From: Cinnamomum chago
Taxonomy: Eukaryota; Streptophyta; Magnoliopsida; Laurales; Lauraceae
Reading direction: 5' to 3'
DNA: 64,000 nucleotides
NCBI GenBank assembly: GCA_038049695.1
Contig: CP142451.1
Span: 69,518,001 to 69,582,000, forward strand
Positions 38,601-46,688 of the stretch are shown piece by piece. The notes beneath the pieces are model-generated. The model searched no databases. It had not been told where the DNA came from and worked only from the letters and a program-made list of their open reading frames with translations. The position numbers and the translations under genes are program-made. The first letter of the stretch is position 1. Each line of letters opens with the position of its first letter.

Positions 38601-38872
38601 ATGTATACAACAATGAAACACATATCCCAAATCCCCAATTCCATTTTTACCGATCAAACAAATAGATAGACTATATTTCGTGAAGAAAGAGGGGCAAAAA
38701 AAAAGCAGAGAGAAAAGGGAGAGAGAGGATACTTACTACTCTGACAGTAGAACCGATGCAGTGAAAGTGAAGAAGAAGTAGTAGGAGGAGGAGAAGGTGA
38801 TGGAGGGTGTTGGGGACGGTTGATGGAGTTGAAAGCCCGCCAACTTCTCCATGCCCTGACAAGTCTCGCCAT
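29693..38872 (-). CDS. AAA-type ATPase, mitochondrial-type, N-terminal half (exons 1-6)
   Basis: Six exons join in phase with GT-AG introns: 38872-38737, 37591-37434, 37191-37030, 34943-34813, 30273-30129 and 29991-29693, giving about 343 residues. Residues 1-45 (MARLVRAWRSWRAF...) are Arg/Ser/Pro-rich without acidic residues, like a mitochondrial presequence. About residues 75-95 are hydrophobic (MLPAVLAGVLGMGIL). Then come RNRGMQPGSYPPFTIAVKG, VTIKFRIPPKCELSHLI, RAWDSAVAWQLTL and, at the end, ISWDSIAGYDQQKR, the lead-in to an AAA module. This matches a conserved plant family of organellar AAA ATPases. The exons with Walker A and B were not found, so the next intron runs beyond recognisable sequence or the gene is truncated. 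Introns 3 and 4 hold transposon fragments. A MULE lies in the 5' flank. Confidence 0.78.
30825..31145. repeat. Tandem duplication with CA-rich inserts in intron 4
   Basis: Two units begin atgatacaaaa(t)aagacatgat (about 30826 and 30960) and end acaagagattcct (about 30936 and 31121). They share gtgatgtttatgc- or atgatgtttatgc-like cores. The second unit is longer because its (CA)n/ACGC stretch is expanded. Confidence 0.6.
31172..31687. mobile_element. MITE-like element with inverted ends, intron 4
   Basis: The left end ttaggggttgttttctttta and the right end, read in reverse complement as taaggggtcgtttgtttgca, form imperfect terminal inverted repeats. Fragments such as tttacatatgtaaa lie near both ends. 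No transposase is present. The end phrase is common in plant hAT-like MITEs. No target duplication was matched. Confidence 0.5.
31785..31970. repeat. SINE/RTE-LINE tail-like repeat, intron 4
   Basis: A trinucleotide tail (catcgtcgtcgtcatagcc) is followed by ttgtcccagcgatgttaggg and then tcggctacatgaa, a phrase widespread in plant genomes at the 3' tails of short interspersed and RTE-like elements. A second copy is at 33917-34030. Confidence 0.5.
32150..32215 (-). repeat. LTR-start fragment related to the 17 kb and 26 kb LTRs
   Basis: On the minus strand it reads atgcaagacagacccatgat and continues with a ccctttgggc phrase, like the first 50 bp of the LTRs at 17075 and 26034. It is a short relic. 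Confidence 0.4.
32257..33065 (-). mobile_element. Internally deleted copia element with AGAGC target repeats
   Basis: The insert is bounded by AGAGC at 32252-32256 and 33066-33070. On the minus strand it holds a 5' LTR (33065-32804), a tRNA-Met type primer site (about 32803-32792), a leader similar to that of the copia at 24.2-23.8 kb, and then only the last 27 bp of a second LTR (32283-32257). LTR ends are TG/CA. It keeps no coding part. The (GA)n tract at 32827-32860 lies in the LTR. It sits in intron 4 of the AAA gene. Confidence 0.78.
33495..33514. repeat. C20 homopolymer
   Basis: Twenty C residues in a row, in intron 4. A longer run of 25 lies at 37963-37987 in intron 1. The lengths may be unreliable in the assembly. 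Confidence 0.85.
33917..34030. repeat. SINE/RTE-LINE tail-like repeat, second copy
   Basis: A (catcat)n tail is followed by aaagcctcgtcccaactatg and ggggtcagctacacgaat, colinear with the copy at 31785-31970. Confidence 0.5.
35385..35530 (-). repeat. TRIM-like relic with a primer-site-like motif, intron 3
   Basis: C7 plus the cccgtcccgtcccg repeat, then tttcaaacccaggacgtgtt and ggctctaataccat. The last phrase is the reverse complement of a degraded tRNA-Met primer site (TGGTATtAGAGCC). This layout is common in small plant LTR-type relics. Confidence 0.4.
35575..36560 (-). mobile_element. Ty1/copia reverse transcriptase fragment, intron 3
   Basis: Minus-strand pieces include ALEKNHTFDIVECSSSVKPI, GCKWIYSVKLKPDG, DLGPLTYFLGLEVQQTPNGL and MGSLVYLTITRLDISYAVNL. 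They are homologous to the RT of the copia at 19.2-24.5 kb and may be the missing body of the deleted element at 32.3 kb or a separate copy. It is broken and has no LTR. Confidence 0.8.
37963..37987. repeat. C25 homopolymer
   Basis: Twenty-five C residues in intron 1 of the AAA gene, followed by an A-rich stretch and T runs. Confidence 0.85.
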
Positions 38873-39088
38873 TCTAAAGATGCACAGAGAATGGCTTTGC
38901 TTTTATGCTCCGAACAGGGGGCAGAGGAGAAACGAAGACCCAAAACTCGACCGATTGATATGAATAAAATGTTGCTTGGCAGTGGAAAGGTTTTGATTCT
39001 CTAGGCACCGACTCGCAAGGAATTCTGGATGCCTGGCGGTGATTGTGAAGGTTCTCCGTTTAGAATTGCCTTGCTCTAATATGGGCCT
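38873..39088 (-). promoter_or_regulatory. 5' flank of the AAA gene, cut by the MULE
   Basis: About 216 bp lie between the AAA start codon and the edge of the MULE. This is probably 5' UTR and proximal promoter. No clear TATA box was seen. Distal promoter DNA would now lie beyond the MULE, from about 46126. Confidence 0.45.
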
Positions 39089-39145
39089 CCAAAAAGTTTT
39101 CGAGAGCAGCTGTATACACACTGCGTTTTGCTCTCTACCCTCTAC
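39089..39145 (+). repeat. Left terminal inverted repeat of the MULE
   Basis: It reads ccaaaaagttttcgagagca then acacactgcgttttgctctc, and pairs with the right end at 46075-46125. Confidence 0.55.
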
Positions 39146-39449
39146 ATCTCTTTACACAGTGGTCTTCAGTGCGGGATTTGCTCTCCACACTCTATATTTT
39201 CCCTAAAACACCCATTGCTGGACTTGATGAAACTACTCCCTACACTCTACATTCTTCCCTCCCATTTCACGTTCTGAAAACCGTCTTTCGCTGCACCTCC
39301 ACATCGACGATATAGCTAATTACGCCGAGCAATACAAAACCGTCTTCCGCTGCACCGTCTTCAGTGTGAGACCTCGTGTTCAGCCATCTCTCTCTTCTTA
39401 CCTTCTTCATCAAACTGCATTACTGTGAATCGTCGACTTTCCAACCTCC

Positions 39450-39875
39450 GTGAGTGATTTCGATTTGTTTTAATTGATTAGAAATGTCTGCAGTTTTGTT
39501 TTAAGATCAAAGATTTGGTTTTTTCAAAAAAATTTACCTCCCTCATTCACCTTTGCATCCCCCATTACTCCATCCATCGTCATCATTTTAGTGTCAGTAA
39601 GAAGAACTGGTTCGGCACTATGGGTCCGAAAACAGAGATTACTTTCGGCCTCGATGATCCGCATATATGGAATTATCTCGGTAGTATGGGGCCGAGAGGA
39701 AAAACTTTTCTCGGCCTCAATGAACCGAATAGAGTTTCATCTCTCGGCACTGTGTGTCCGATCAAAGCCTAATTTCACGGCTCTGTAACGCCGAAACTAT
39801 ATTTTCCACACGGATAGTCAGGGCCGAATGGTCTGACTCAGTGCTGCACTATGTACTGATATTGTTTTTTTCCAG
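39450..39875 (+). other. 5' UTR intron of the PMD gene, holding dyad array 1
   Basis: Donor CC|GTGAGTG at 39450 and acceptor tttttttccag ending at 39875, five bases before the PMD start codon. The intron is inferred from splice signals only. It contains the whole of array 1. Confidence 0.6.
39613..39826 (+). repeat. Dyad array 1: seven CGG-N10-CCG units at 33-bp steps
   Basis: Units start at 39613, 39646, 39679, 39712, 39745, 39778 and 39811. Each is exactly 16 bp, usually extended to T-CGG...CCG-A. The spacers are 17 bp, AT-rich and mostly unlike each other. The N10 core varies (CACTATGGGT, CACTGTGTGT, ATAGTCAGGG and others), so spacing and half-sites are better kept than the cores. See arrays 2 and 3. 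Confidence 0.95.
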
Positions 39876-39879
39876 ATAT

Positions 39880-41902
39880 ATGGATGTGCCGGGTACATCT
39901 AGGACTCGACCCACAGCGTCGAACAGGAGACTCCATCAGAGGTTTGTTGCTGATGAGGTCGATGATGACGAAGAAGTAGTTGAAGAACAACCCGAAGCCC
40001 AAGTGGAGACCGAAGTTTCCGAACCGGCAGAAGAAGTACGTCAACAAACTTCTTCTGCTGCTCATTATAGGACTGGAGATATTCCCGGGGGGGCTACAAG
40101 TTTGAGCCTGCTACCTAGTTTCAGGACGCATATTGCTGCAAGTATTTGGCAGCAGCAGGTTTGTGTTTAATCTTGGTTAACATGTTTTAATCTGTGATGA
40201 AAATTTTATTATCTTCACTAATTTGTTATTTATTTCGTTTTGCAGGAGAGACCGCCACTTAAATGCATATAAGCCATGGCCAAAAAATCACTGAATGGGC
40301 ATGGAATTCAGAGGGAAGGCAGAATACGGTTTTTAGTCGTCTCATTGGCCGTTCGGGGTTGGCTCCATTGGTGGCGACATCTTATCGTTCCATCAACAAG
40401 AAAATGATGTCAGCATTTGTGGAAAGATGGCAGCCTGAGACAAACACATTCTACATGCCTTTTGGTGAAATGACGATTACCCTTGATGACGTGGGCACCA
40501 TTCTTGGGATCCCGGTCACTAGAAAATCTGTATCATTTGAGCAACTGTCATTTGAGCGATCAAAGACACTTGTAGAGCATGGTCTTGGGGTCACATCCCA
40601 GCAGGCACACGAAGAGTTAGTAGGTGTGCGGGGCTCGTCGGTTAGACTGGAGTGGCTGAAGGACCTATACGGAGATGTGACTGATGCGGATCCAGAAGAG
40701 CACATTAGGCATGCCGCAAAGCATATCTATTGTATCTCTTGGGATGTACACTCTTCGCAGACAAGACCGGCACGAGGGTTCCAGTGGTCTATCTAAGGCT
40801 GCTAATGAACTTCGATGAGGCACGCACCTATGCTTGGGGAGCTGGTGCGCTTGCTCACCTATACCGACAGTTGGGGTTTGCTACTCGGAGTGGTGTCAAG
40901 CAGATTGCAGGATACCTTACTCTACTAGAGGCATGGATTTACGAGCATTTCCCCAGGTGTAGGCCTCACCAAAACCGCACATACACAGAAAATTTACCGC
41001 GGGTGCATCGCTGGGTGCCACGAAGAGAGTCTGGGGACCAAATGTCCAACTTGCAGTCATTACGAGAGGCACTTGACGATCTTGGTGCCCATGAGGTAAG
41101 TTCGTATAAGTTATAAATTCCAAAAATATTTAAATGAGTATCGTATAATTTAACGTATGCATTTGTCGATTAATGTTGCAGGTGGTGTGGGACCCCTACC
41201 GAGAGCATAGGGCAGAACACCCCTTTCACGAGGTCGCTTATTATACTGACTATATTAAGTGCATGGACATCGTAGAACCATATCATCCTGATCGGGTGCT
41301 TAGGCAGTTTGGTAGGGTCCAACGCATTCCCCCCACTCCACTAGCTCCACAGCGCGCCAGTAGGGGTGCCACCGCAAATCAATATCGGATCGCTTACAAT
41401 TACTTGGATCAAATATGGGAGAGATGGCATAACCACGTCCTGTCTCCGATAGAGCGTGGTGTGCCTGCGTTGCACCCATGGGACTTTGCACCCAATTATA
41501 TGGAATGGTTCCTTCGAGTGTCGCATCCAATCATTCAGAACCCTGCACATCGCTCCACGTTTAATCCGCGTGTTCAAGATTCTATGGGCAGCTCTTCTAT
41601 TGACCCACGTTTGGTAAGATCCTTGACGAGCATATCTATCATATTAAGTATAACCAACTGTACAAACATTCTAATTTGTTCATTCTGTGATTAATTAACA
41701 GCGCATCGTGAATGCCCAAAGTATTATTCAGCCTATTCTGAGGAGAGGCCATACTCTGAGTGTCCAAGATCCTGATGCCTTGTACACGGCCCTTGAGGAC
41801 GTCAACAGGGTCCTAGATGGAGTCGATCCAGAAGATCTTGTTCATAGACCGCCACGGAGCGAGGCACGCACTTACAGCCGCAGGGCTAGACGTGAGGTCT
41901 AG
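39880..41902 (+). CDS. Plant mobile domain (PMD) protein of the MULE
   Basis: Exons: 39880-40158, 40246-41095, 41182-41613 and 41702-41902, with GT-AG introns. Start MDVPGTSRTRP, then an acidic linker rich in E/V. The PMD (PF10536-like, also annotated as aminotransferase-like or 'PP7 long form') begins with HGQKITEW and includes FVERWQPETNTFYMPFGEMT, ITLDDVGTILGIPV, YLLGCTLFADKTG, YAWGAGALAHLYRQL and LEAWIYEHF. The C-terminus is basic (YSRRARREV). Host PMD proteins (MAIN/MAIL type) act in silencing and gene regulation, and PMD genes are also known in transposons. Exon 2 is shifted from exon 1 by a 2-nt (TA) excess near 40262, and again by one nt near 40715-40722, so this copy is likely nonfunctional as read. 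Confidence 0.8.
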
Positions 41903-42176
41903 GATGTGGACTTAGCATGTGATATGTATTTTGTTATGATTATAAACTGAATTTCAGCAATTGTTTTGGGTAACAGAGATGTACCACATGTAAAACTTTA
42001 TGGATATAAATTTTTATGTAAAAATTTCTTATCACCTTTTGGCCACTTTATGGATATCGTTTTTTGTGCTTCATTTTGTATTGATGTTGCTTTCTACACA
42101 GCATTTATTTGAAATAGATAACGTAATTTGTAAACTAGTATTGTTTCAGGTAATGTACACAGCATTTTGTATTGCT

Positions 42177-42390
42177 CGGCGTCTCAGGGCCGAGAATATG
42201 TATTTTCCTCGGCGTCTCAGGGCCGACCGAATTCGGTCTACTCGGCGTCTCAAAGCCGACCGAATTCGGTTTTATCGGCGTCTCAGGGCCGATAAAATGT
42301 TATCTGCTTGGCGTCTCAGTGCCGACCATATTTGGTATACTCGGCCTCTCAGGGCCGACATTATAGTTTTAACACAGCTTCTCAGAGCCG
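42177..42390 (+). repeat. Dyad array 2: seven units at 33-bp steps
   Basis: Units start at 42177, 42210, 42243, 42276, 42309, 42342 and 42375. Three are identical (CGGCGTCTCAGGGCCG) and the others differ by a few bases (TGG in unit 5, CAG in unit 7). The spacers are 17 bp. It lies between the PMD stop (41902) and the transposase stop (42582), in the shared 3' region. It reads open as an 11-residue repeat in more than one frame because 33 is a multiple of three. Confidence 0.95.
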
Positions 42391-42581
42391 AGCAAAATAT
42401 TATAACTCATATCAGGACCACTCAGTTGAAATTGTCGTAAGCTATATGCAATTAAGAGATATAGAATGTTCTTTTATAAAACAAAGTGAAAATGTTCTCA
42501 TCTTAATTTACAAAATGCTCAATTGCATTAAGCTCTTAAAAAACATTGGATCCGCATTGACATCCTTATAAAATATAACAA

Positions 42582-45500
42582 TCATTCTAGATCGATGGTT
42601 TCGCATGTGGCAACTGATGGACTTATAATCTCTCTGAAATATTGGATCCGAGATTGATAAGCTGTATCCCAACCATCTGCAGAAGGGTGATGGTGACGAA
42701 TCCAATTAGTAGCAATAGGAGGAATTGGATGACCCTGTACGAGGAAAACCTACATATAAGAAGGAGTTCAAGTGAGTCACGGCATTTCAAGTAAAATAAA
42801 ATTTGGGAATCTATGCATCTACTATTATCACCTGAACAAAGTGGTTTTGATTGACAAAACCGATTGCGATCTCCCGTCTAGCAGCAGTAGGAATAGGGAC
42901 CGATCGAAGAGGAAGAAAAGTCAAGCATTGCTGATTTGACAAATGGTATAGGACAACGTTATAGTGCGAGGCAATTAGATGTCCCATGTCCGGCATCGTC
43001 ATCCATCGATCATATGGAGGGCAATCCCCTTGGTACGATATAATATTGAGAAGTTCATCAACCCTTTGGTGTGATCCATATAGTTGTCTGTAGTGTTCTG
43101 CATGAGTCACCAACTCTCTAGAGAGATCTTTCCGTACCTGTTGCCACGAATCCTCACCAAGTCCCATCAACCCTGCAATGGCTCTAAAGCCACAATTACC
43201 ATCCGCATTGACATCTTTTACATGATGAATATAAGACCTTAAGCAATCTGGGAGTGTGTTAATATAAGTGGTTGGCTTCAAATTTCGGGTGCGGATGACC
43301 TTTTGCTTAGGAATCAGCTTCTTCACGGGCACCAAAGAGGCCCCACTGCTGACAATAGTCTCTTCCATCTTTAAGACAGGAGAATAACTATCCTGAGCTG
43401 ATTCGGCATATTCAAAGGAAGAGGTTTCACGTTTAGTAGAGTTGTGCAATTTCAATTTGGGGCGCCCCCGACATTTAGTTTTCGAATCTGGCTCGATCAG
43501 TGAGGTCGTCTCAGGCTTTGCAAGCTCCCTAAGCTTATCCAAGATCTGTAACTTCTTTCTCGAATCATAGCCCCTGAACTGTTCGACAATTAAATCTATC
43601 TCTGGCATGCAATCCAAATTGACACTGGAGTCCTGGTCATAAGCGGTATGTAGTAAGTCAAGCTTGCGCCAATGCATATGCGTGCAATCTAAAGGAATAG
43701 GGCGACCGGCACTTCTGTATTCTGCAATCTCATGAGCACAAGGTAGGCCATGTGTTTGTCGAAGTACACAGCCACAAGCATCTCTATCAATACCGACGGA
43801 TGATGCTCGTTTCGTCTCGGCCAAGATTTTCTCTAATGCACATATAGAAACGTTCCCACGAAGTTCTTTGAATTCAGAAGGCTTGAAATTGTGTTTGACA
43901 ACTGTCTTACTTTTTTCAAATGATGCTTTTATATCTGTATGTTGCAGCAGCAATAGGTTGTGTATCTTCATCCATGAGTCTTCAAAAGTCCCCTGACTTG
44001 ATCCAAGCTGCCGCTTCAGCTGTGCATGTGAACTCTCCACCCTGTTTGTAGTAGTGTTCCCAAGATGCATGACCTTGTCCGTCCAGGCAGCCACAAATCT
44101 ATCCTTGTACGCATCTAACCAAGACACTCTAACATACTGAAGTGCTGCAGGATAGGTAATGAACTCCTTTAGAAATAAGTTGAATTGCAGATTGTAATGT
44201 TTCTCTGTGGATGAAGAGACCAACATGTTCCAGCTCATTATAAACCGGTCGCACTTTTCCTTCGTCTCAAACAACTTCTTGCATTTAGCCAAGATATTTC
44301 TGTTGATATGCCATCTACATAAAAGATGTTTGGCGCCGGGGAAAACAATAGATATGGCGTTCATTAAAGTCATCTCTCTGTCAGTGACGATAATGCTAGG
44401 AAGAACACCCTCGTCAATAACTTTGCGCAAAATACCCAATGCTCATGAGTAGCAATCTTCACGTTCATTCTGGAGATATACAATGCATACCGAAAATGTC
44501 TTCTCTGTGGATGTAACCCCAACAATCTCCAATAAGGGCATTCGATACCGATTGGTCTTGTAGGTGCAGTCCATTATCAACACATGAGGAAATGCACGCA
44601 AGAGGTCTACGCTGGTAGGGTGTGTGAAGAACAAATCAATGACAGTATCTGTTGTAGGACATTTCCTATGCCACTCAATGTAACCATGCTTCGCCAATAA
44701 TTTCAACAATTGCTGCATCTGATTCCGTCCAGCCCTCTCCGCAACTTTATGTCTTTGAAGTGCATTGTAAATGGTCTTCATTGTGCTTACATTTAACTCA
44801 TTTCTATGTTTCAGTGTCACCAAGATATCCTTTGGCCGAACCATATTCTTGGACATGTCCACCAGCACTGAAGTTTCATCCTTTGTTAATCTCCCTGCAA
44901 ATGAGTGCCCTTCCAGAAAGTCTGTAGCAGGATGATTATGCACACCACACACTACATGCAACATCCATTCCTCATTTGAGCCAACCACTTTACCTTGTAA
45001 CGTGAATGGGCATCCGCATTTTTTCGAACCAGTCTGCTTCAATTTCTTCCCACCAGTCCCGTCTTTAGTAATCCTCATGTTTCTATAAGACCCACTCCTC
45101 TCACACCCAAGGGTCAGCCTTGGTTTTTTATTTCTCCTGTTGGGCGCTGCTGATGTCTTAATCACAACAATGAAACCATTTCTCCTCCCAACATCACGAG
45201 CCCAATTAATTAGGGAATCTCGACTTGTGAATATCTGCGCATAACAAAAAAAAATCATATTGAACAAAGTGACTACATCAATTTAACTATCGAATGATTC
45301 ATCTCGATTAATTACCTCTTCGGTGATAAACTCATTACTATAGTCGACCACACATTCCGAGCCAACCTTGCTGCATTCAGTAGGCGCATGAAACTGCTAT
45401 AGAACCAATTTTGTTAGAATACGTAAATGACACAACTGCACGGCTCTGAATATCCGGTCAAAATTCAATTGTTCGGCCCTGCATGTCCGCATATTTTTCT

Positions 45501-45726
45501 TATTCTCGGCACTGTAGTGCCGTGAAAAGTACCTATGTTCGGTCTTTCAGGGCCGTGAAAAATACCTCTGGTCGGCCCTGAAAGACCGTGTAGAGGACAT
45601 TCGGTCGGACATACAGGGTCGAGCAATTCGTCTCTACCGATTTACAAAGCTTGCGATGAATATGCTTACCTCGACGCTCCTAGAATGATCGGGAGACATC
45701 TTCTGCTTGTCCTTTTGCTCTTCCAT
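42582..45726 (-). CDS. MULE transposase fused to an OTU-like cysteine protease domain
   Basis: Exons 45726-45670, 45396-45316, 45234-42832 and 42749-42582 join in phase to 902 codons. Domains: FAR1/WRKY-GCM1-like zinc region (about residues 60-160; GCERSG, CGCPF, CGVHNHP); MULE core with candidate catalytic D268 (IMDCTYKTN), D331 (VTDRE) and E446 (NRVESSHAQLK); SWIM finger (about 533-547; CGC...LPCAH); an AT-hook-like RGRPK near 635; and an OTU domain with DGNC (C727) and H844 (NQNHFVQ). The last exon adds GHPIPPIATNWIRHH. One in-frame TGA at residue 310 stands where a Trp would be expected; otherwise it is open. Cut-and-paste transposase with a probable deubiquitinase-like or structural tail. 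Intron 1 carries array 3. Confidence 0.85.
45397..45669 (-). other. Intron 1 of the transposase gene, holding dyad array 3
   Basis: Donor GAG|GTAAGC and acceptor ctatag|CAG, phase 0 on both sides. The whole of array 3 lies inside it. Confidence 0.7.
45441..45621 (-). repeat. Dyad array 3: six units at 33-bp steps
   Basis: Plus-strand starts: 45441, 45474, 45507, 45540, 45573 and 45606. Five have exact CGG-N10-CCG; the sixth ends TCG. Units 4 and 5 are exact reverse complements of each other (core TCTTTCAGGG). Unit 3 has 7-bp perfect arms (CGGCACT/AGTGCCG). Confidence 0.95.
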
Positions 45727-46074
45727 TGATTAAGAATGCTAGCAAATTGAGTTTCAACTTTGAATGAAATCAAGATTAATGAGGTGCAGTCAATTGAGAA
45801 TGAAGTGAGGATTCAAACCGAGAGAGAAGATGAAAGAGGGAGGAAGTAAAGATCAGTAAAATGCGGGAAGAAGTAGAACTTCATTTCATCATGCAGAGGA
45901 GTGAATGGAAGGAAGTGGAGAGGAGGAGTGAAACCCTTAACGCTCCACGTTCAGACGTCTCAAGTGGAGGGAAAATATGCAGTGTGCAGATAGCATTTCA
46001 AGTAGTGTGGGAGGGCTGAAGTTCATACATTTTGGTAAATTTACAAGTGGGCATTTTAGTCACAATCTATTGCA

Positions 46075-46125
46075 GTGTGTGGAGAGCAAAATGCAGTGTG
46101 TTGGTAGCAGCACTCAAAGTTTTCC
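46075..46125 (-). repeat. Right terminal inverted repeat of the MULE
   Basis: In reverse complement it reads gggaaaactttgagtgctgc then acacactgcattttgctctc. Confidence 0.55.
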
Positions 46126-46688
46126 CTCGCAGGGATGGCCCACCGTCTCTTTGGTTTTTTTTTTTTTTTTTTGGTTAAGTATAAAAGTTTTGACCGTTTA
46201 TTTAAACAAAAACACATGTCCGTGAATATTTTAATCTATTTAATCTAAGGTCATAAAATTAATTATCCAATAACCTTAAAAATGAGAGATAAAGATATAT
46301 TATGAATTCAAGTTTTTGGAAATGAAAAGAAAAAATCTTGAATCCCTTTTATTTATATAATAGGCCCAAAGATATTTCAAACCCTATGACGTGTAAATAA
46401 TAGAAGGCCTGCGGCATTGCCAAAGTAATCAAGGTTCTTTCACTGTAAGGTTTAAAGGTAGAGATATTGTTGTCTTTTTTGAAAATTGTAATTGAGTTCG
46501 AAAAAAAAAAGACTTGAAAATAAATCTAAATTGATTAGGGTTGCAAAAGGGTATCCGATTATCTGTTTCTTCAAATTCTTCAATTCCAAATAAAAAGGGC
46601 GTAGATCCTATTATTGGACCAAGAGAAATTCATATCTGAATCCGGGCATATAAGATTCAGAACATTTAGATAATGAGTTGGATCCTTT
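46126..46688. other. Noncoding flank of the MULE
   Basis: I see no gene. It contains a T22-type run at about 46155-46174. It may include the displaced distal promoter of the AAA gene. Confidence 0.4.

Larger units (their letters stand above)
39089..46125. mobile_element. Mutator-like element (MULE) carrying PMD and transposase-OTU genes
   Basis: The ends form imperfect terminal inverted repeats of about 45 bp. Left (39089-39145) and right (46075-46125, reverse complement) share AAAACTTTGAG/AAAGTTTTCGAG, GCWGCT and ACACACTGCRTTTTGCTCTC. A 9-bp target duplication was not confirmed. Inside are two convergent spliced genes (PMD, plus; transposase-OTU, minus) and three 33-bp-period dyad arrays. 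The layout recalls MuDR, which also has two convergent genes, but the second gene here is unrelated to mudrB. The transposase is almost open (one in-frame TGA) and the PMD gene has two frame offsets, so this copy is recently dead or dependent on others. Confidence 0.85.

Noticed and set aside
42000-42440. Independent protein gene over array 2
   Set aside because: Open frames there arise because the 33-bp period is a multiple of three. No start context, domain or conserved frame supports a gene.
39613-45621. CRISPR-like repeat-spacer arrays
   Set aside because: The 33-bp regularity resembles a repeat-spacer layout, but this is plant nuclear DNA inside a MULE, the units vary in sequence, and there are no cas genes.
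39613-45621. Fungal Gal4-type (CGG-Nx-CCG) binding sites
   Set aside because: The half-sites look similar, but plants lack the zinc-cluster family. The similarity is noted only as an analogy of geometry.
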